Shown: one piece after another, positions 1 through 10,769 of the stretch | How the letters are laid out: each line of letters opens with the position of its first letter | How positions within the stretch are numbered: the stretch's first letter is position 1 | Assembly: GCA_021234155.1 (NCBI GenBank) | Contig: JAJEKV010000028.1 | Coordinates: 10,620,134 to 10,684,133, forward strand | Source of the DNA: Isoetes taiwanensis | Taxonomy: Eukaryota; Streptophyta; Lycopodiopsida; Isoetales; Isoetaceae | DNA: 64,000 nucleotides | Reading direction: 5' to 3' | Notes under the pieces: generated by a model | What the model was told of the DNA's origin: nothing | Seen by the model: the letters and a program-made list of their open reading frames with translations, nothing else | Database searches by the model: none | Position numbers and translations under genes: made by a program

Positions 1-299
1 TTTTGAGACATTTTGCGAATTTATTAAAGATGCAACAAAGATTTCACATCTACCGCAGGGAAAAAGTTGCTATGACACGCATTTGAAAGAAATACCACCA
101 AGGGCTTAAAGTAAGGTATTCATCTTTATAAATCATAAAATTGTAGGGGAAAACCCAACATCCACAAACACTGTCAAACTATAATGCTTATATCTTGGAA
201 GAAAATCACTCCATTTGATATACAGTCAAAGGTTTTCCTTGCGCCAAAGAATATTATGTACATTATTTATTTATACAGCGATTATAAGATTTCACAAAC

Positions 300-1533
300 C
301 TGAATCAAGGTGTTGAGATTTTGAAACAGCCAGCCAATCCTACACATTGTATTAACTCTATCTTTTCGCATCTTCACTTGTTCTACTAGTGCCTGAGCTT
401 GGGATGTTTTTTGAAGTTCTTTCTCCATTGTCATCAACAAATGGCAGGACTGCACATAGTACTGAAACACTACAAGATAGATATATTAAGAGAATTACTT
501 AAAGGTACTTTTATATGAACATTAGTCGTACTCATGTAAAACCTTCTAAATCATAAGCTGCATTTATTTTTGTGCTACAATACACTAACCAGGTTAAGTG
601 TGCCAGTTTGCTTGCCAGTTTCTACACATGCACATGGACTTGTAGAATTATAAATTTAATAACTATAAAAAATGTAGTTTAAATAATAGCGCTCAAGGAG
701 TATGGAAAAACAAATAGAAGCCTCAAGAATGTCAAATTCCTAAACATTAAGTTTCATTGTAATTTAGAACTGCAGATTTTGTTAGATGTGTTAAAAACAT
801 TCAATGATAACTATTAACATCCATGATATCCAACACAGGAGCAGTGCTGGAAAAGTCTAATCTTGAAAACTGAATGCAATGTTAATATACGTGTCATCTA
901 ATGCTTCTAGTTTGCAACTGCCATAGAAGCAAAAGATTCCATTCTGGCCAACAGAGTCTCTAGCAAGAGAGATACATGGAGGCAGCTCACTGCCTGTGGT
1001 TTGAAACCGCACCCAAACTTTGATTTCTATTATTACAAAATAATAACATGTTTAAAAGAGAATGATGAAGAACATGCACATGAGAATGGATTTGTAAGTT
1101 TAACAGGTTAGAATCAGTAAAGATATACATAGATCAAGGTACGCAAGTCATTGAAAAGTTGGCGATTGCCCGTGAAACCACAATACAAAGAATATTTGTC
1201 AAAGCTTACAGTTGTATGACCTACCCTGGGCAATAAGGGTTCACCAACAACTTCCAACTCCTTCCAACTAAGTGTATCTAGATGCAAACGACACAATTGA
1301 TGCTTTGGATGCTATTTTTGATTTGATAAAATATTTTAAAAACAAATTTGCAAACTCCAATTTCAAATTCATTGCCATACCCGTATCTATAATGTAGACA
1401 TCCGTCAAATATGAATTGTCTGCATCCTCACCACCAATGATACCCAAATAATCATTGGATGATGAACATGTATGGCTATCCCTAGGAATAGGAGGAGTAC
1501 TTTTTGTGGATATTTTGCTCCAAGTGAAGGTTT
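300..1533 (-). CDS. Kelch-repeat protein, partial (4 exons seen)
   Basis: Four exon-like blocks are visible on the minus strand. Exons 1533-1381 and 1277-1143 join in phase across a 103-bp GT-AG intron. They give one kelch blade: a TWSKIST start, then PIPRDSHT, an LGIIGGEDAD strand and YLTDVYIIDTDTLSWKELEV, followed by LPRVGHTT and FNDL. Exon 1026-891 carries VWVRFQTTGSELPP and FYGSCKLEALDD, the next blade. Exon 469-300 has no kelch motif; it is Glu/Lys/Gln-rich around MEKELQKTSQAQALVEQVKM and could be a C-terminal coiled coil. The arrangement recalls plant galactose-oxidase/kelch proteins with a coiled-coil tail. Known kelch propellers mediate protein binding; the partner here is unknown. 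The doublet GFTG lacks the usual VFG before it, and the join between the exons ending at 1143 and starting at 1026 skips part of a blade. N-terminal exons were not found and the C-terminus runs off the window. It may be a functional gene edge or a decaying copy. Confidence 0.6.
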
Positions 1534-3700
1534 CTGCAAAAACAAATTTTGATTAAAGAAAAATGAAGCTGGACTTTAGCGACAATTTCTTTACATTCTA
1601 AACAAAGGAGCTCGGCCCCAGTAACAATATGCCAAAGACCCCTTTAGATTTTGCAGAATCTGAGATCGTGCATCACATGCACTATGAAAAATTAGCTATT
1701 GCATCACATACTACTTAAATTCTAGTCAAGAAATAATGAATTGGAAGAATACACACTCAATCATCTATCTATCAATCTATCATTTGTATATCTACCTGAA
1801 GCATGCAATCTTTAGCCATCCCTTTCGCATCCTCACATACATAGAGATAACCACCACTGGAATAAGTCCAAATAGAATTTGCCTGAACAAATGACAATGA
1901 GACTCCAAACAGAACTTGCTTGAACAAATGGCAATGTTAATCGTAGCATCTTCCCATAATCTATAACCTAAAAGGTACCTATGCAGTCGTCTTATTTTGT
2001 ACATATTCTGTGAAGTATTACATCAACGCAATATGCTAGCATTAAAAGAAAGAAAATGCTATGCAAGCCATTGCCAGATCGCATGCTTAATTGTTCTTAA
2101 TGGGGGCTTCTAAATAGTAAATAAATGGAATACATGGAATACCTTCAACCATGCGACGGAGGTACAAAATACAACTTTTCATAGTTGATCGCCCACCAAA
2201 ATGGTAAAGGCGTTGTTGCTTACTGGGAGGTGAAAAGAGCACTCTTTTAGCTTGAAAGCTTGCAGCAGCATAAGTCAGGTCCAAAAATCTTAAAACCGGT
2301 CTTAAGTGCCATTGAGAAAACCATCTCATGTATTTAGTATATGTGGCATTACTGTATTGTAGTTTTGGCTTATATAACCTAACTTCGTTACCATTACCCA
2401 AATCTTAAATAATATATAAAAGCAATATAAAGCCAGTGAATTGGATGCCTGTGCATATGGATGGTTGTGGTGCACTCCAAATTTCTAAGACAGTGGTAGA
2501 ATGGCACATGGCCATCTAATTAACTCAATTGAAAATAAAACCTACCTAATAACTTCTTTTGAAATACAAAGATGATAATCAGAAGAAATATTTACCTCTG
2601 CAAACCCATTGAAGTTGGATCCTACATTTTAAGTGATGGATTAACAATCCGCTTCTCATTAGTATCTACATTCTACTGCCTTAAGCCTACCACATTCAAT
2701 TTGACTTATACATATCTCTGAAAAATTGCTCCCGCCAACTAAACTTAAGGTAAGCAACCAGCCAAAAAAGAGCAAGCACGATGAAGAATATAGCAGACCA
2801 CTAACACTGTTTGCTCGCACTAAAAAAAATTACTACAAAAATAATGCATTTAAGTTACCACATGATGATATATGAAATGCAATAGAATGCAACTTCTTGC
2901 CTGATTTGAACAGAGCTTTGCTTCACAGTCTAGAATAGAATAGTCTAGAGAAGGTCTTAAAAACAATGCTGCCGAGGGAATTGTGGCTTAAGAATATAAT
3001 CTGCATTAAGTGGAATAACAGAAGTAAGAAATTGGAAAAGAATTCCTAGAATAAAAAAGAGCGCAGAAGATTAAGCCCTCAAGAAGAATCACCTCGGAGA
3101 AGTGAAAGCATTGTACTTTGATACGCCATTGCAGAAACTGCAAAATGCCTAATTTAATGCTGCTCAAAAAATCGTGACTTAAGAACATAACCTGCATGTT
3201 GGAACAATATACATTCGAAAAAGTATCTAGGCACAAGTCTTGGCAACAATAACTTAGAAAAAAATAAATCTAGAATGAGGACAAATACTGTAAAAAAACA
3301 TGCTATTCATTGCAATACCTTCTATCCTACAAACAATCAGTAGAACAAAGAGACAAAGTACCTGCATTTAGTTCAAACTGAAATAGACTGCATATGTGTT
3401 CTTGGAGCCGCCTAAAATAAAGAATATAATCCTTTATATGTTATGATAATAAAACCAATATTAAGTTCCATAAAAAGATAGATAGATAGATAGATAGATA
3501 GTATTTTAACGTCACGCCACTAGGCAGCATCCAACTGGACATGTGACCACACACCACACTAAATAGAACTAAATATGTACTAAAGCATTTGTCCGTCTTG
3601 AAAACATTTAAATTGAAGTCCATCTCTCATGCCTTTGAGGAATGAGATTGCTTCTGGAAACGAAATTGAATTGCTGGATTAAGAATCATAAATAATGTAA
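1534..3700. other. Non-coding stretch upstream of kelch exons, with (GATA)n
   Basis: No recognisable exon was found here. A minus-strand open frame at 2401-2087 shows no family motif. Two related segments, around 2960-3015 and 3170-3200, share AT-rich text and may be diverged repeats. A GATA microsatellite lies at about 3478-3501. The stretch is best read as intron or intergenic DNA of the kelch gene. Confidence 0.4.
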
Positions 3701-3992
3701 TCTTTAGTATGGTGCTTTGCAACCATCTATTATTATTTCAAAATGGATAATGCGCAGGAGTGCTGAACAACCCTTACATCGATGAAGCGGCACTGGTGTT
3801 GCGATGGAGATTCGCAGCTTCGCATGGCAGTGGCCCGAAAGAAAACAACACAACAGAAGAATTTTAGTTTGGTTTGAAATTGATGCGCACGACCAAAAAA
3901 GTCCTGCAAGCGAGAGAGGGCTGCATGCGTCTGCACATGCGACGTTCTGCACAGATATCAACATCATCCCTTTTTAATAAAGAAGATTAATT

Positions 3993-4553
3993 TCAAGAGC
4001 TCAGTCCTGCGTCTTTCTCCATGGGAGTTGGAGGTTTAGGTGGCCGTCGATGCCAGAGCAAGGTGATGCCTGGGCCGATGGGGAGGGCAGCCGCGAATGT
4101 ATCCTCTAATGAGAAAACGGTTGCCAAAGGCATCGCCATAAGCAATTTCATGCTCATTGAGGCGGCTATATCTTGGCCCAAGGCAGCAATGGCAAGGTCA
4201 TGTCGTACTAGCACAAGGGTGGACGTGCGGTACGTGTGACCTGCCAAAGTTGATAAGGCACGAAGTGCCCACCATGATGCCTCGGCCTTAGGAGCTAGGT
4301 GTCGTGCAACAAATAAGAGCTGTCCTTCCTTGAATGCTGACAGGAAGAAGCGTGTGACGTGGTTGCCCAGGGCCTTCACTTCCTTCGAAGTGGAGGTAGC
4401 CACTTCCTTGTCAATGTCCACAGACATTTCCTCTTCCTTGGCCTCTTGCTTCTCCTCTCGAACACGATCTTTGTTTTCTAACAAGTCCCCTTCCTCATCT
4501 GATTCCTTGGAAACTTCGACGTTCTCTAGCAAGGTTGCTTCTAAGTTCGGCAA
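3993..4553 (-). CDS. 186-aa ORF, possible gag remnant of a minus-strand LTR element
   Basis: The ORF starts MPNLEATLLENVEV. It has an acidic Glu/Lys-rich first third (to about residue 55), then a more hydrophobic Ala/Leu-rich half (RFFLSAFKEG, ALSTLAGHTYR, SMKLLMAMPLATVF) and a Pro-rich end (RRPPKPPTPMEK). No domain is recognised. About 680 bp upstream on the same strand is a textbook LTR-retrotransposon primer-binding motif (5231-5243), so the ORF may be the first part of a gag-like protein of that element. It could also be an unrelated host exon. Function is unknown. Confidence 0.3.
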   Translation of the reverse strand: MPNLEATLLENVEVSKESDEEGDLLENKDRVREEKQEAKEEEMSVDIDKEVATSTSKEVKALGNHVTRFFLSAFKEGQLLFVARHLAPKAEASWWALRALSTLAGHTYRTSTLVLVRHDLAIAALGQDIAASMSMKLLMAMPLATVFSLEDTFAAALPIGPGITLLWHRRPPKPPTPMEKDAGLSS

Positions 4554-5230
4554 AGAGCTATGTCACATCGAGTGTGTCATAGTTTTGGGTCTGCATGGTA
4601 CGAACCATAGCGGTGGAGGAGAAGATAGGTGCCTAGCTATGACAGAAGCAAGATTGGAATCCGATGGCTATGGCGTCTGCAGGAGGTGAGGAAAAGCACA
4701 AGAAAAAGTTGGAAGAAAAATTATCCCTAAAAAAATTGATAAATTCCTAATGTTTTTGAAAGCATATAAAAAAAATATTTTTATATGGCTAGATTTATAT
4801 GGTGGGTATATTGCGGCGCCGAGGTGGTTTTTCTACTCTAAAATCAAATTCTAAACTCTGATTTCCCTATCGACACTGCAAGCAAGTGCTAAAAATCTTC
4901 TTCCTGGGGTGTCTCTCAATGGGGATTCTAGGGATTCTAGTCAATTTAAGTATCCTCTACGAAAAGACATAAGAATCGCCTCCATCCGATCTTTCTATGA
5001 AAAGTTATGACCTCCGAGAGCAAGGGACCTTGTTATGCAAAAAACTCAACAAGGCCCAACTCTTACATCCTACAATTACTTCCTAATTTGCTTAATTTTC
5101 ATACTTAAGCTAATCAGTACAATACCTAAGGATTTAGGGTAATTTCCTACATTAAAGATCCCCCATACTAACTAATCGATCTAATGACTTAGAGCATGGC
5201 CAAGGCTATGATCTGGTCTACCAAGATCAT

Positions 5231-5243
5231 GGCTCTGATACCA
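5231..5243 (-). promoter_or_regulatory. LTR-retrotransposon primer-binding site (initiator-Met tRNA type)
   Basis: The minus strand reads TGGTATCAGAGCC, the standard plant PBS complementary to the 3' end of initiator methionine tRNA. Immediately upstream on that strand the sequence ends ...CATCACA, a plausible LTR terminus. Only about 45 bp of that LTR remain before the unrelated gypsy LTR starts near 5293, so this is the stump of a minus-strand element truncated on its LTR side. Confidence 0.65.
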
Positions 5244-6187
5244 TTGTGATGCCCCCCGAACCTACATGATGCTTTCATTGTATAAATACGGGTGTTATGC
5301 CCAAATATTTTGCAGGCCATTGTTATATATATATTGCATGTATGTTTGTTATGGGCTAATGGAATCATCTAATGCAATGGCATTATGATTATTATGGTCG
5401 CATGTTACCTAGTCTGAGTTGTTGTGGCGCACCATGGCATAGTAGGCTAGGATATGACATCCCCTTATCAGTGGGATTGCGAATAATTACATGGTGTTAA
5501 GAGTTATTTCCCTTGAATGAAACAACAAGGCAATGTATGGAATTCATACATTTAATGGTTATGGAACCATTGGAAAAAATAAAGGTAAGCACCCCTAAAA
5601 TTGGAGGTCACCTGGACGTGACTGAGCCATGGCTCTAAGGCAGCAGACGCTGCCGATTCGGGCTGGCAGTTGGCCGGATGGGCTTCTGGCAGTCGTAGCT
5701 GACTCATAGGATGCCGCCACATGGCCTTGCCACGTTGGCAGGGGATTACATCTAGCAAGGTGGTGACCTATTACGGAGGAGGCTGGAAGGCTGACAGGCA
5801 GAAACAGAGACATTGAAGAGAAGTGTGAAGTAAGAGCGGTTTTGCAGTGAAGCTTGGGCAGACCGAATTGCTTTAAGACTACTTCAGAAAACAAGGATTG
5901 GGCTCTTAAGGCAATTTTGGGTAAGACTTAGTCTGTCTGGATTTGGAGTGGATAACCTCATTAACCAGAAGGATTAATTGTAAGATCCGAACTTCTTTGC
6001 TTAAGATGACTAGTGCTTTGATAAATTCTCTCTCTGGAGAAGGGTAAGCTTGCACACTTGAACTCTAGCTTCGTTCTCTTACTTCCTCCTTCTATTTGCT
6101 GAGCCTAGTGTAACAGAATTGTGCTAGCTGGTAATGAGTGGGCACTTATTGGTGTTGCCCCTTTTGCATAGGCCAGGGTCTTTGTAG

Positions 6188-6661
6188 GGAACTCCGTATA
6201 TATCATCCGGGATGTGGTTAATCCGGACAAAACAGAGTGGTTAATCCGGACATCCGGTATCAGCCAGGGTGGTTAATCCGGACATCCGATATCAGCCAGG
6301 GTGGTTAATCTGGACATCCGATATCAGCCAAATGGTTAATCCGGACAAAAAGTGGTTAATCCGGACAAAAAACCAAGCGTAGAACTGTGCGGCGGGGGCA
6401 GAAATTTTGATCAGATCACTCTTGCTGCTCCGTGGGCGGTTTGATCCGCTTTAAAAAGCATGCCAATCGCTTTGTATGCCCCTTTTATGTTAGATTGATG
6501 AAGAGAGGAAGAGATTTAAGGCAAAATAGAGCAGAATCGATAAAAAAAAGGGCAAAAACAGTTAGTTTTTGGGCTTCAAACTGCGCAGGTCCGGATTAAC
6601 CACAATGACTGATAACGGGTGTCCGGATTAACCACATCCCGGATGATATATACGGTCTTCC
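6188..6661. mobile_element. MULE-type non-autonomous DNA element with 10-bp TSD
   Basis: The element has about 41-bp terminal inverted repeats. Both ends share CCGTATATATCATCCGGG followed by ATGTGGTTAATCCGGAC, with two mismatches near the tips. It is bounded by a perfect direct repeat GTCTTTGTAG at 6178-6187 and 6662-6671. The homologous position in the other LTR copy (about 33405-33415) has one copy of this target and no insert. TIR and TSD length fit Mutator-like elements. No transposase is encoded. Confidence 0.85.
6228..6372. repeat. Minisatellite inside the MULE-type element
   Basis: The unit GTGGTTAATCCGGACA, with or without a TCCGATATCAGCCAGG extension, occurs five to six times. It is a subterminal multiplication of the TIR core, which also contains GTGGTTAATCCGGAC. 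Subterminal repeats like this can be transposase-binding sites in DNA transposons; here that is inference. Confidence 0.7.
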
Positions 6662-7263
6662 GTCTTTGTAGTGCCAACAGGCTTATGCTTGTTGTGTCTG
6701 GGAGACACCCATGTGCTGGGAAGGCGGCATGGGGCAATGGTATGGGACATTGCTCTATGTTGGCCAATAGCCTAGCAACATTGGGTTGTCTCCAATGCTC
6801 TGTATGTGCATCCTTGGGGTGCATAGCTCTATGAGCTGTAGTACAGAGCAGATAAGCACTTGGTGTTTATCGTAAGGGAGTTATGTGCGTGGCATAAATA
6901 TGGATGAGCGTATCTCGTCTAGTTAAGAACTATGAGCATTGGTGAGGCGGAACCCGTCACTGGCATAGGATGGTGATGGATGTAGCTAACAATATGACGG
7001 CCTAAGTCCTTATGATGCTTGCAGTTTCTCTCTTATATTGCTTCATGTTGACTCTACTAAATAACTCGTATGCATGTTACTAACATGTGGAAGTATGCAC
7101 AGGCTATGTGTGTGTATAGTTATCTTGTGTTGTCGTCTTGTTATATGTATATGTGGCTTTCATGTATATAGCCTCGTGGGAGGCAGTACTTGTCCTGTAT
7201 ACTCTGATGGTTTGAAGTGAATACAAATCGAAATTTTTGATACTAAAATTTTGGTTCGTAACA

Positions 7264-8335
7264 GAGTCTGAGTTGCGGCTTGGACCTTAAGTAGCTGAGA
7301 TGGAACACGGCGAGACTAGTGCAGGCGCACATACTGTAGCAGGACAAGGAACCTGATGCACGAGGGCTAGCTGCTCGTATACAAGAAACTCAGAAGAGCA
7401 TGGAGACCATGCAGGCGAAGTGGGGTGAGAACTTGCTGGGTGTGCAGCAGAGCCTCAAGGCAGTTTTAGACACACTGTGTTGAAAGTCTGCGGAGAAGGG
7501 GAAGTCTCCGACAGTAGTGGTGGTGGATCCGGATGTACCTGGTACTAGTGCTGTTGTGGAGTAGTCACTGAAGAGTTTCAGATTGAGCACGAAGGATATA
7601 TGCAGTCTCGAGCGCAGGAAGATCTCGGATTGGGATGGGAAAGGCACTACTGTGGAGGCGATGGCTTAGATTGACAAGCTTGAGACCCTTTTTGAGGCTA
7701 CCAATAAAGGCAAGGCGTGATTATTTATTGTGCAGATGCGGCTGAAATCGGATGCATATAATTGGTGGAATGGTCCTACCATGAGAAAGAGGTGAATACT
7801 TGGTCCAATTTCAAGAAGTACTATATTGGGAAGTATGCATCTCAGCATGATGCTCGTTTGCGATACTGTACGCAGATAGATTCTCTTTGTGCTTATATCA
7901 ATAAGGTACGGGGTTATATCCACAGGGTTGGAGATTTTTTCATGGCTCGGCAGGTGGACTTCTTTCTAGGTGGCCTATCTAATGTTGCTCTCAAGAAGCA
8001 GATAATCGGGTTGAAGCCCGAAGATTTTGAGAATGCAACGATGTTGACCCATCAACTTGGGGAAGAGGATGACTCCTTTAAGAGGACATCCCAGAAGTTC
8101 TTAAAGAAGAAAAACAGGTTTTTCAAAAAGAAAAAGTCTGAACAAGTCTAAGCCTAAATCTGCAGGTGGAGAGTCCAAGAAGCGTAAGGCAGACTCTAAG
8201 TGTAGTGGTCCCAGGAAGGGGATTTTCTGGTACAGGTGTGGGGAGTCTGGGCACATTAGTCGTGAATGCTGTCAGCCACAGAACAAGAAAGCCAATAAGA
8301 AGAAAGCAAACGTGACTGAAAAAGCTGAAGAGGAA
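7264..8335 (+). pseudogene. Ty3/gypsy gag (retrotransposon gag, zinc knuckle), broken
   Basis: After the 5' LTR the frames show a gag core. It includes RLKSDAYNWWNG, TWSNFKKYYIGKYAS, a stretch ending FLGGLSNVALKKQI, and a Lys-rich segment (about 8090-8150). Near 8230-8270 lies a CCHC knuckle reading WYRCGESGHISREC, in which the first Cys is replaced by Trp. Several stops and frame changes separate the pieces; the 129-codon open frame 7762-8151 is the longest. The known role is RNA packaging in virus-like particles. With frame breaks and a damaged knuckle it is not functional. Confidence 0.75.
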
Positions 8336-8475
8336 TTGGAATCTAAGACGGTTTTAGCCGTTGCCATGGAAGAGTTGTGCACGCTGATAAGCCCGCAAGC
8401 ACGGACATCATGGATATGTTTGCTGGATGGGTTATTAGATTCTTGGGCAGGATCATGGGTCGAAACATTGTGGTG

Positions 8476-8938
8476 TTAACACAAACCATTAACACACAAC
8501 TACCATTAACATTATTAACACAAACCATTGCATTTGACACATTTAAATTAAAATCCCCCTTAAACCCCCTTTGGTTTGGGATATTCACACGGGGGGTTAC
8601 TCTGAGCAACGAGAGCTGTCAGATGGGCATAATTTCCCTTTATTCCAAGATCTGGACCATACATAGCGATCCTCGTTTGTGGGGTATGCATGTACAAGTT
8701 TTTGTATACTGTATAAGGTTTGCAAAATACTATAAGGTTTGAGAGAATGTACTTAATGGTGTTAATTTTGTACATGTATTGTAAATTTTTTGGGGCTCTA
8801 GCTACCCTACGTAACCCCCCGTGTGAATATGCACCCAAACCAAAGGGGGTTTAAGGGGGGTTTTAATTTAAATGTGTCAAATGCAATGGTTTGTGTTAAT
8901 AATGTTAATGGTAGTTGTGTGTTAATGGTTTGTGTTAA
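8476..8938. mobile_element. 463-bp element with ~130-bp terminal inverted repeats
   Basis: The left end (8476-8605) and right end (8938-8808, reversed) are near-identical inverted repeats. They run through TTAACACAAACCATTAACAC, repeated AACACAAACCATT motifs, a C-run block (CCCCCTTAAACCCCCTTTGG) and ATTCACACGGGGGGTTAC. The middle is unrelated sequence without coding capacity. The element sits at the gag/protease border of the gypsy element. A second copy enters the right edge of the window near 63891. The transposon class is unclear because no clean TSD was found. Confidence 0.75.
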
Positions 8939-8952
8939 CTAAAAATTTTTTT

Positions 8953-8967
8953 GGCCCCTTCGGGGCC
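8953..8967. repeat. Perfect GGCCCC/GGGGCC hairpin beside the TIR element
   Basis: A 6-bp perfect stem with a 3-nt loop follows the right TIR after about 14 bp. A nearly identical hairpin (63860-63873) stands about 17 bp before the TIR of the second copy, in the matching relative position. It therefore probably belongs to the element or to its preferred target. Confidence 0.6.
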
Positions 8968-9439
8968 TTAAGGGTGGTGTAGGGGTGGTGCATGTGATAT
9001 TGTGCATGGAGTTTTCTTAGTGCATATGAATCATAATAGAAAATGGTAGTAGAGCTAAAAACAAGCTATTACATTCGAAGTCCTAATATTAAGTGTGACA
9101 TAATACCATGATAGATAATAGACAAATGGTAACATATTTAAAAAACAGAAAACATTAGTTCAAGACCAAATCTGAAAGGAACAAGTGCAACAATAAAACT
9201 AAGAATTTAGAAACATGCTAACAATGACAAGACGACCATCATGGAAATTTCTGTTTCTGTAAATTTTTTGCCTATAAAATGAACCGCCCGGGAAGTCAAA
9301 TCACAATAACTGACCTACCTTCTTCAAGCTACATATACTGGATACAATTGGTTACCCAAGACAATATGTACTAAGGATACCGCTTGGAAAACAAAGCATT
9401 TTAAACACAGTTCTAACATTCTGTACAAATTTGCCATTT

Positions 9440-9840
9440 AGACATAATCAATCATACTCGTTTGCTCTCCTAGCCATTTCGGAACTTGTATTGTAACCCA
9501 TGAACTAGAACCAACAACCTCCTTGCAAGAACTGGAAGCTCTGGTCACCAGAAATGAGAGCCTCACCAGATTTGCTCGATATTGAAGACCCCAAACATGG
9601 AATCATCTAAGACTGCATTTATGGCAGCTCCAGCTACATCATCGGCACTCACTGGAGATGTAAGAAGCAAATCTGAACCTGGCAAAGAATTTAATGGCTT
9701 CACATATTTCTCCACGGTCAAAAGAAAACTTTCTAAAGGTCGACCGATGACATCTAAGGGCACATCCACACCAGGCAACAGAAGGTTTAAAATTGCTCTG
9801 TCTTGGGACACACTTACGCTCAGAGTGACAAGCCTTATAA
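9440..9840 (-). pseudogene. 3' fragment of a plastid NAD(P)-binding Rossmann-fold gene
   Basis: The minus-strand frame (about 9830-9563) reads PGVDVPLDVIGRPLESF, YVKPLNSLPGSDLLL, SPVSADDVAGAAINAV and FGVFNIEQIW then stop. This resembles the C-terminal part of plant atypical SDR/Rossmann proteins of the At1g32220/At5g10730 type, recalled rather than searched. The coenzyme-binding N-terminal GxxGxxG region is absent. The piece lies between gag and pol of the gypsy element, so it is displaced from its parent gene. The flanks 9000-9440 show no coding signal. Confidence 0.55.
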
Positions 9841-9958
9841 TGTGGCATGGGTTCTTCAGGATGGGTTACTCTGTTAGCCCTTTTTTGTTCGTTGGGCCTT
9901 GTCTTTGCTTCGAATTTCTGAATCAAAGTCTCTTTCATCTGCTCTGCTTCGACCTAGC

Positions 9959-10017
9959 AACCCTAAAAAAAACCAGACCAGACCCTAATCCACACAACCC
10001 TAAAAAAAACCCTAAAA
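9959..10017 (-). promoter_or_regulatory. Telo-box-like ACCCTAA motifs
   Basis: CCCTAAAAA-type motifs recur three or more times in 60 bp; on the minus strand these read TTTAGGG. They lie 5' of the Rossmann fragment on its own strand, with an ATG-led frame (9938) between. Telo-boxes are common in 5' regions of plant genes, so the displaced fragment may include its original 5' end as well as its 3' end. Confidence 0.35.
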
Positions 10018-10225
10018 CTAATGGGAGGATATTCACACCCACCACAAAAGAAGCCTCCACCACATGATTTGCCCCCTTTTCTAAAATCAACGGCTAATAA
10101 AAGGATGCACTCTAGAAATACTATTTAGTACACCTGGATGAATACGGCTACCAAATCATATGAAAACCTTAGAGAAAACAGTACAAAAACACAAAAAAAA
10201 CCCAGTTATAATGCTAGATATAGCT

Positions 10226-10760
10226 GTTGGGGTGCCCTCCTTGAGTATTTAAGGCTACCAGGAAAAGCTTGATTTTGACCTCTTGGATGTTGGCCGGTAT
10301 GATGTGGTGCTGGGGATAACCTACTACAATAGATTGGAACACTTACCAGGTGATGTGGAAGCATGATGGACGCGAGATCTACTTGCAAATGGGCATTGAT
10401 TAGAGTTTCTGAGACAATGTCGTCGCTTCAGGTCAAGAAACTACTACGTATATTTTCTTCTATTTATTGATAAATGTTATCCTGCCTTTGAGTGCTATTA
10501 TATGAGTGTTGACAGGAAAACTGCAGGATCTGTTGTATGAATTTTGTGATGTGTTTTCTGAGGAACTGCCTGAAGGCCTTCCACCTAGTAGAGAGAATGA
10601 ACATGAGATTGATTTAGAGCCTGGATCTAAACCTATGTTTTGTAGTCCCTATAGATTGTCCATCTTGGAACAAGAGGAAGTAAAGAAGTAGGTTCATGAT
10701 TGTGAGGCCTAGCAAATCCCTTATGGTGCTCCTGTCATTCTAGTTAAGAAAAAGGGACGT
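10226..10760 (+). pseudogene. Ty3/gypsy protease tail and RT N-terminus, broken
   Basis: The frame reads FDLLDVGRYDVVLGITYYN, the conserved segment just after the aspartic protease. About 150 bp later comes LYEFCDVFSEELPEGLPPSR then HEIDLEPGSKP, the classic entry to gypsy reverse transcriptase, then VILVKKKGR. A protease trace, LLDSWAGSW, lies at about 8430-8460 left of the inserted elements. The RT palm (including YxDD) and RNase H are deleted: the sequence jumps at about 10770 to the integrase zinc-binding region. Confidence 0.7.
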
Positions 10761-10769
10761 ATTTATCTT

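Larger units (their letters stand above)
5293..7263 (+). repeat. 5' LTR of degenerate Ty3/gypsy element
   Basis: It begins TGTTATGCCC and ends TTCGTAACA, so it has TG...CA borders. It is matched by the split 3' LTR: the first part by 11991-12368 and the rest by 32871-34022. The 5' copy carries a 474-bp foreign insertion (6188-6661) absent from the 3' copy. It also lacks about 125 bp present in the 3' copy near 33775-33900. The two copies differ at many single bases, so the insertion is old. Confidence 0.8.

Noticed and set aside
1-298. Further kelch-gene exons at the left edge
   Set aside because: No frame with acceptable splice sites and similarity could be read.
8953-8967. Hairpin plus TTTAG read as a reverse-oriented Helitron 3' end
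   Set aside because: The same hairpin stands before the same TIR in the second copy near 63860, so it more likely belongs to the long-TIR element than to an insertion border.
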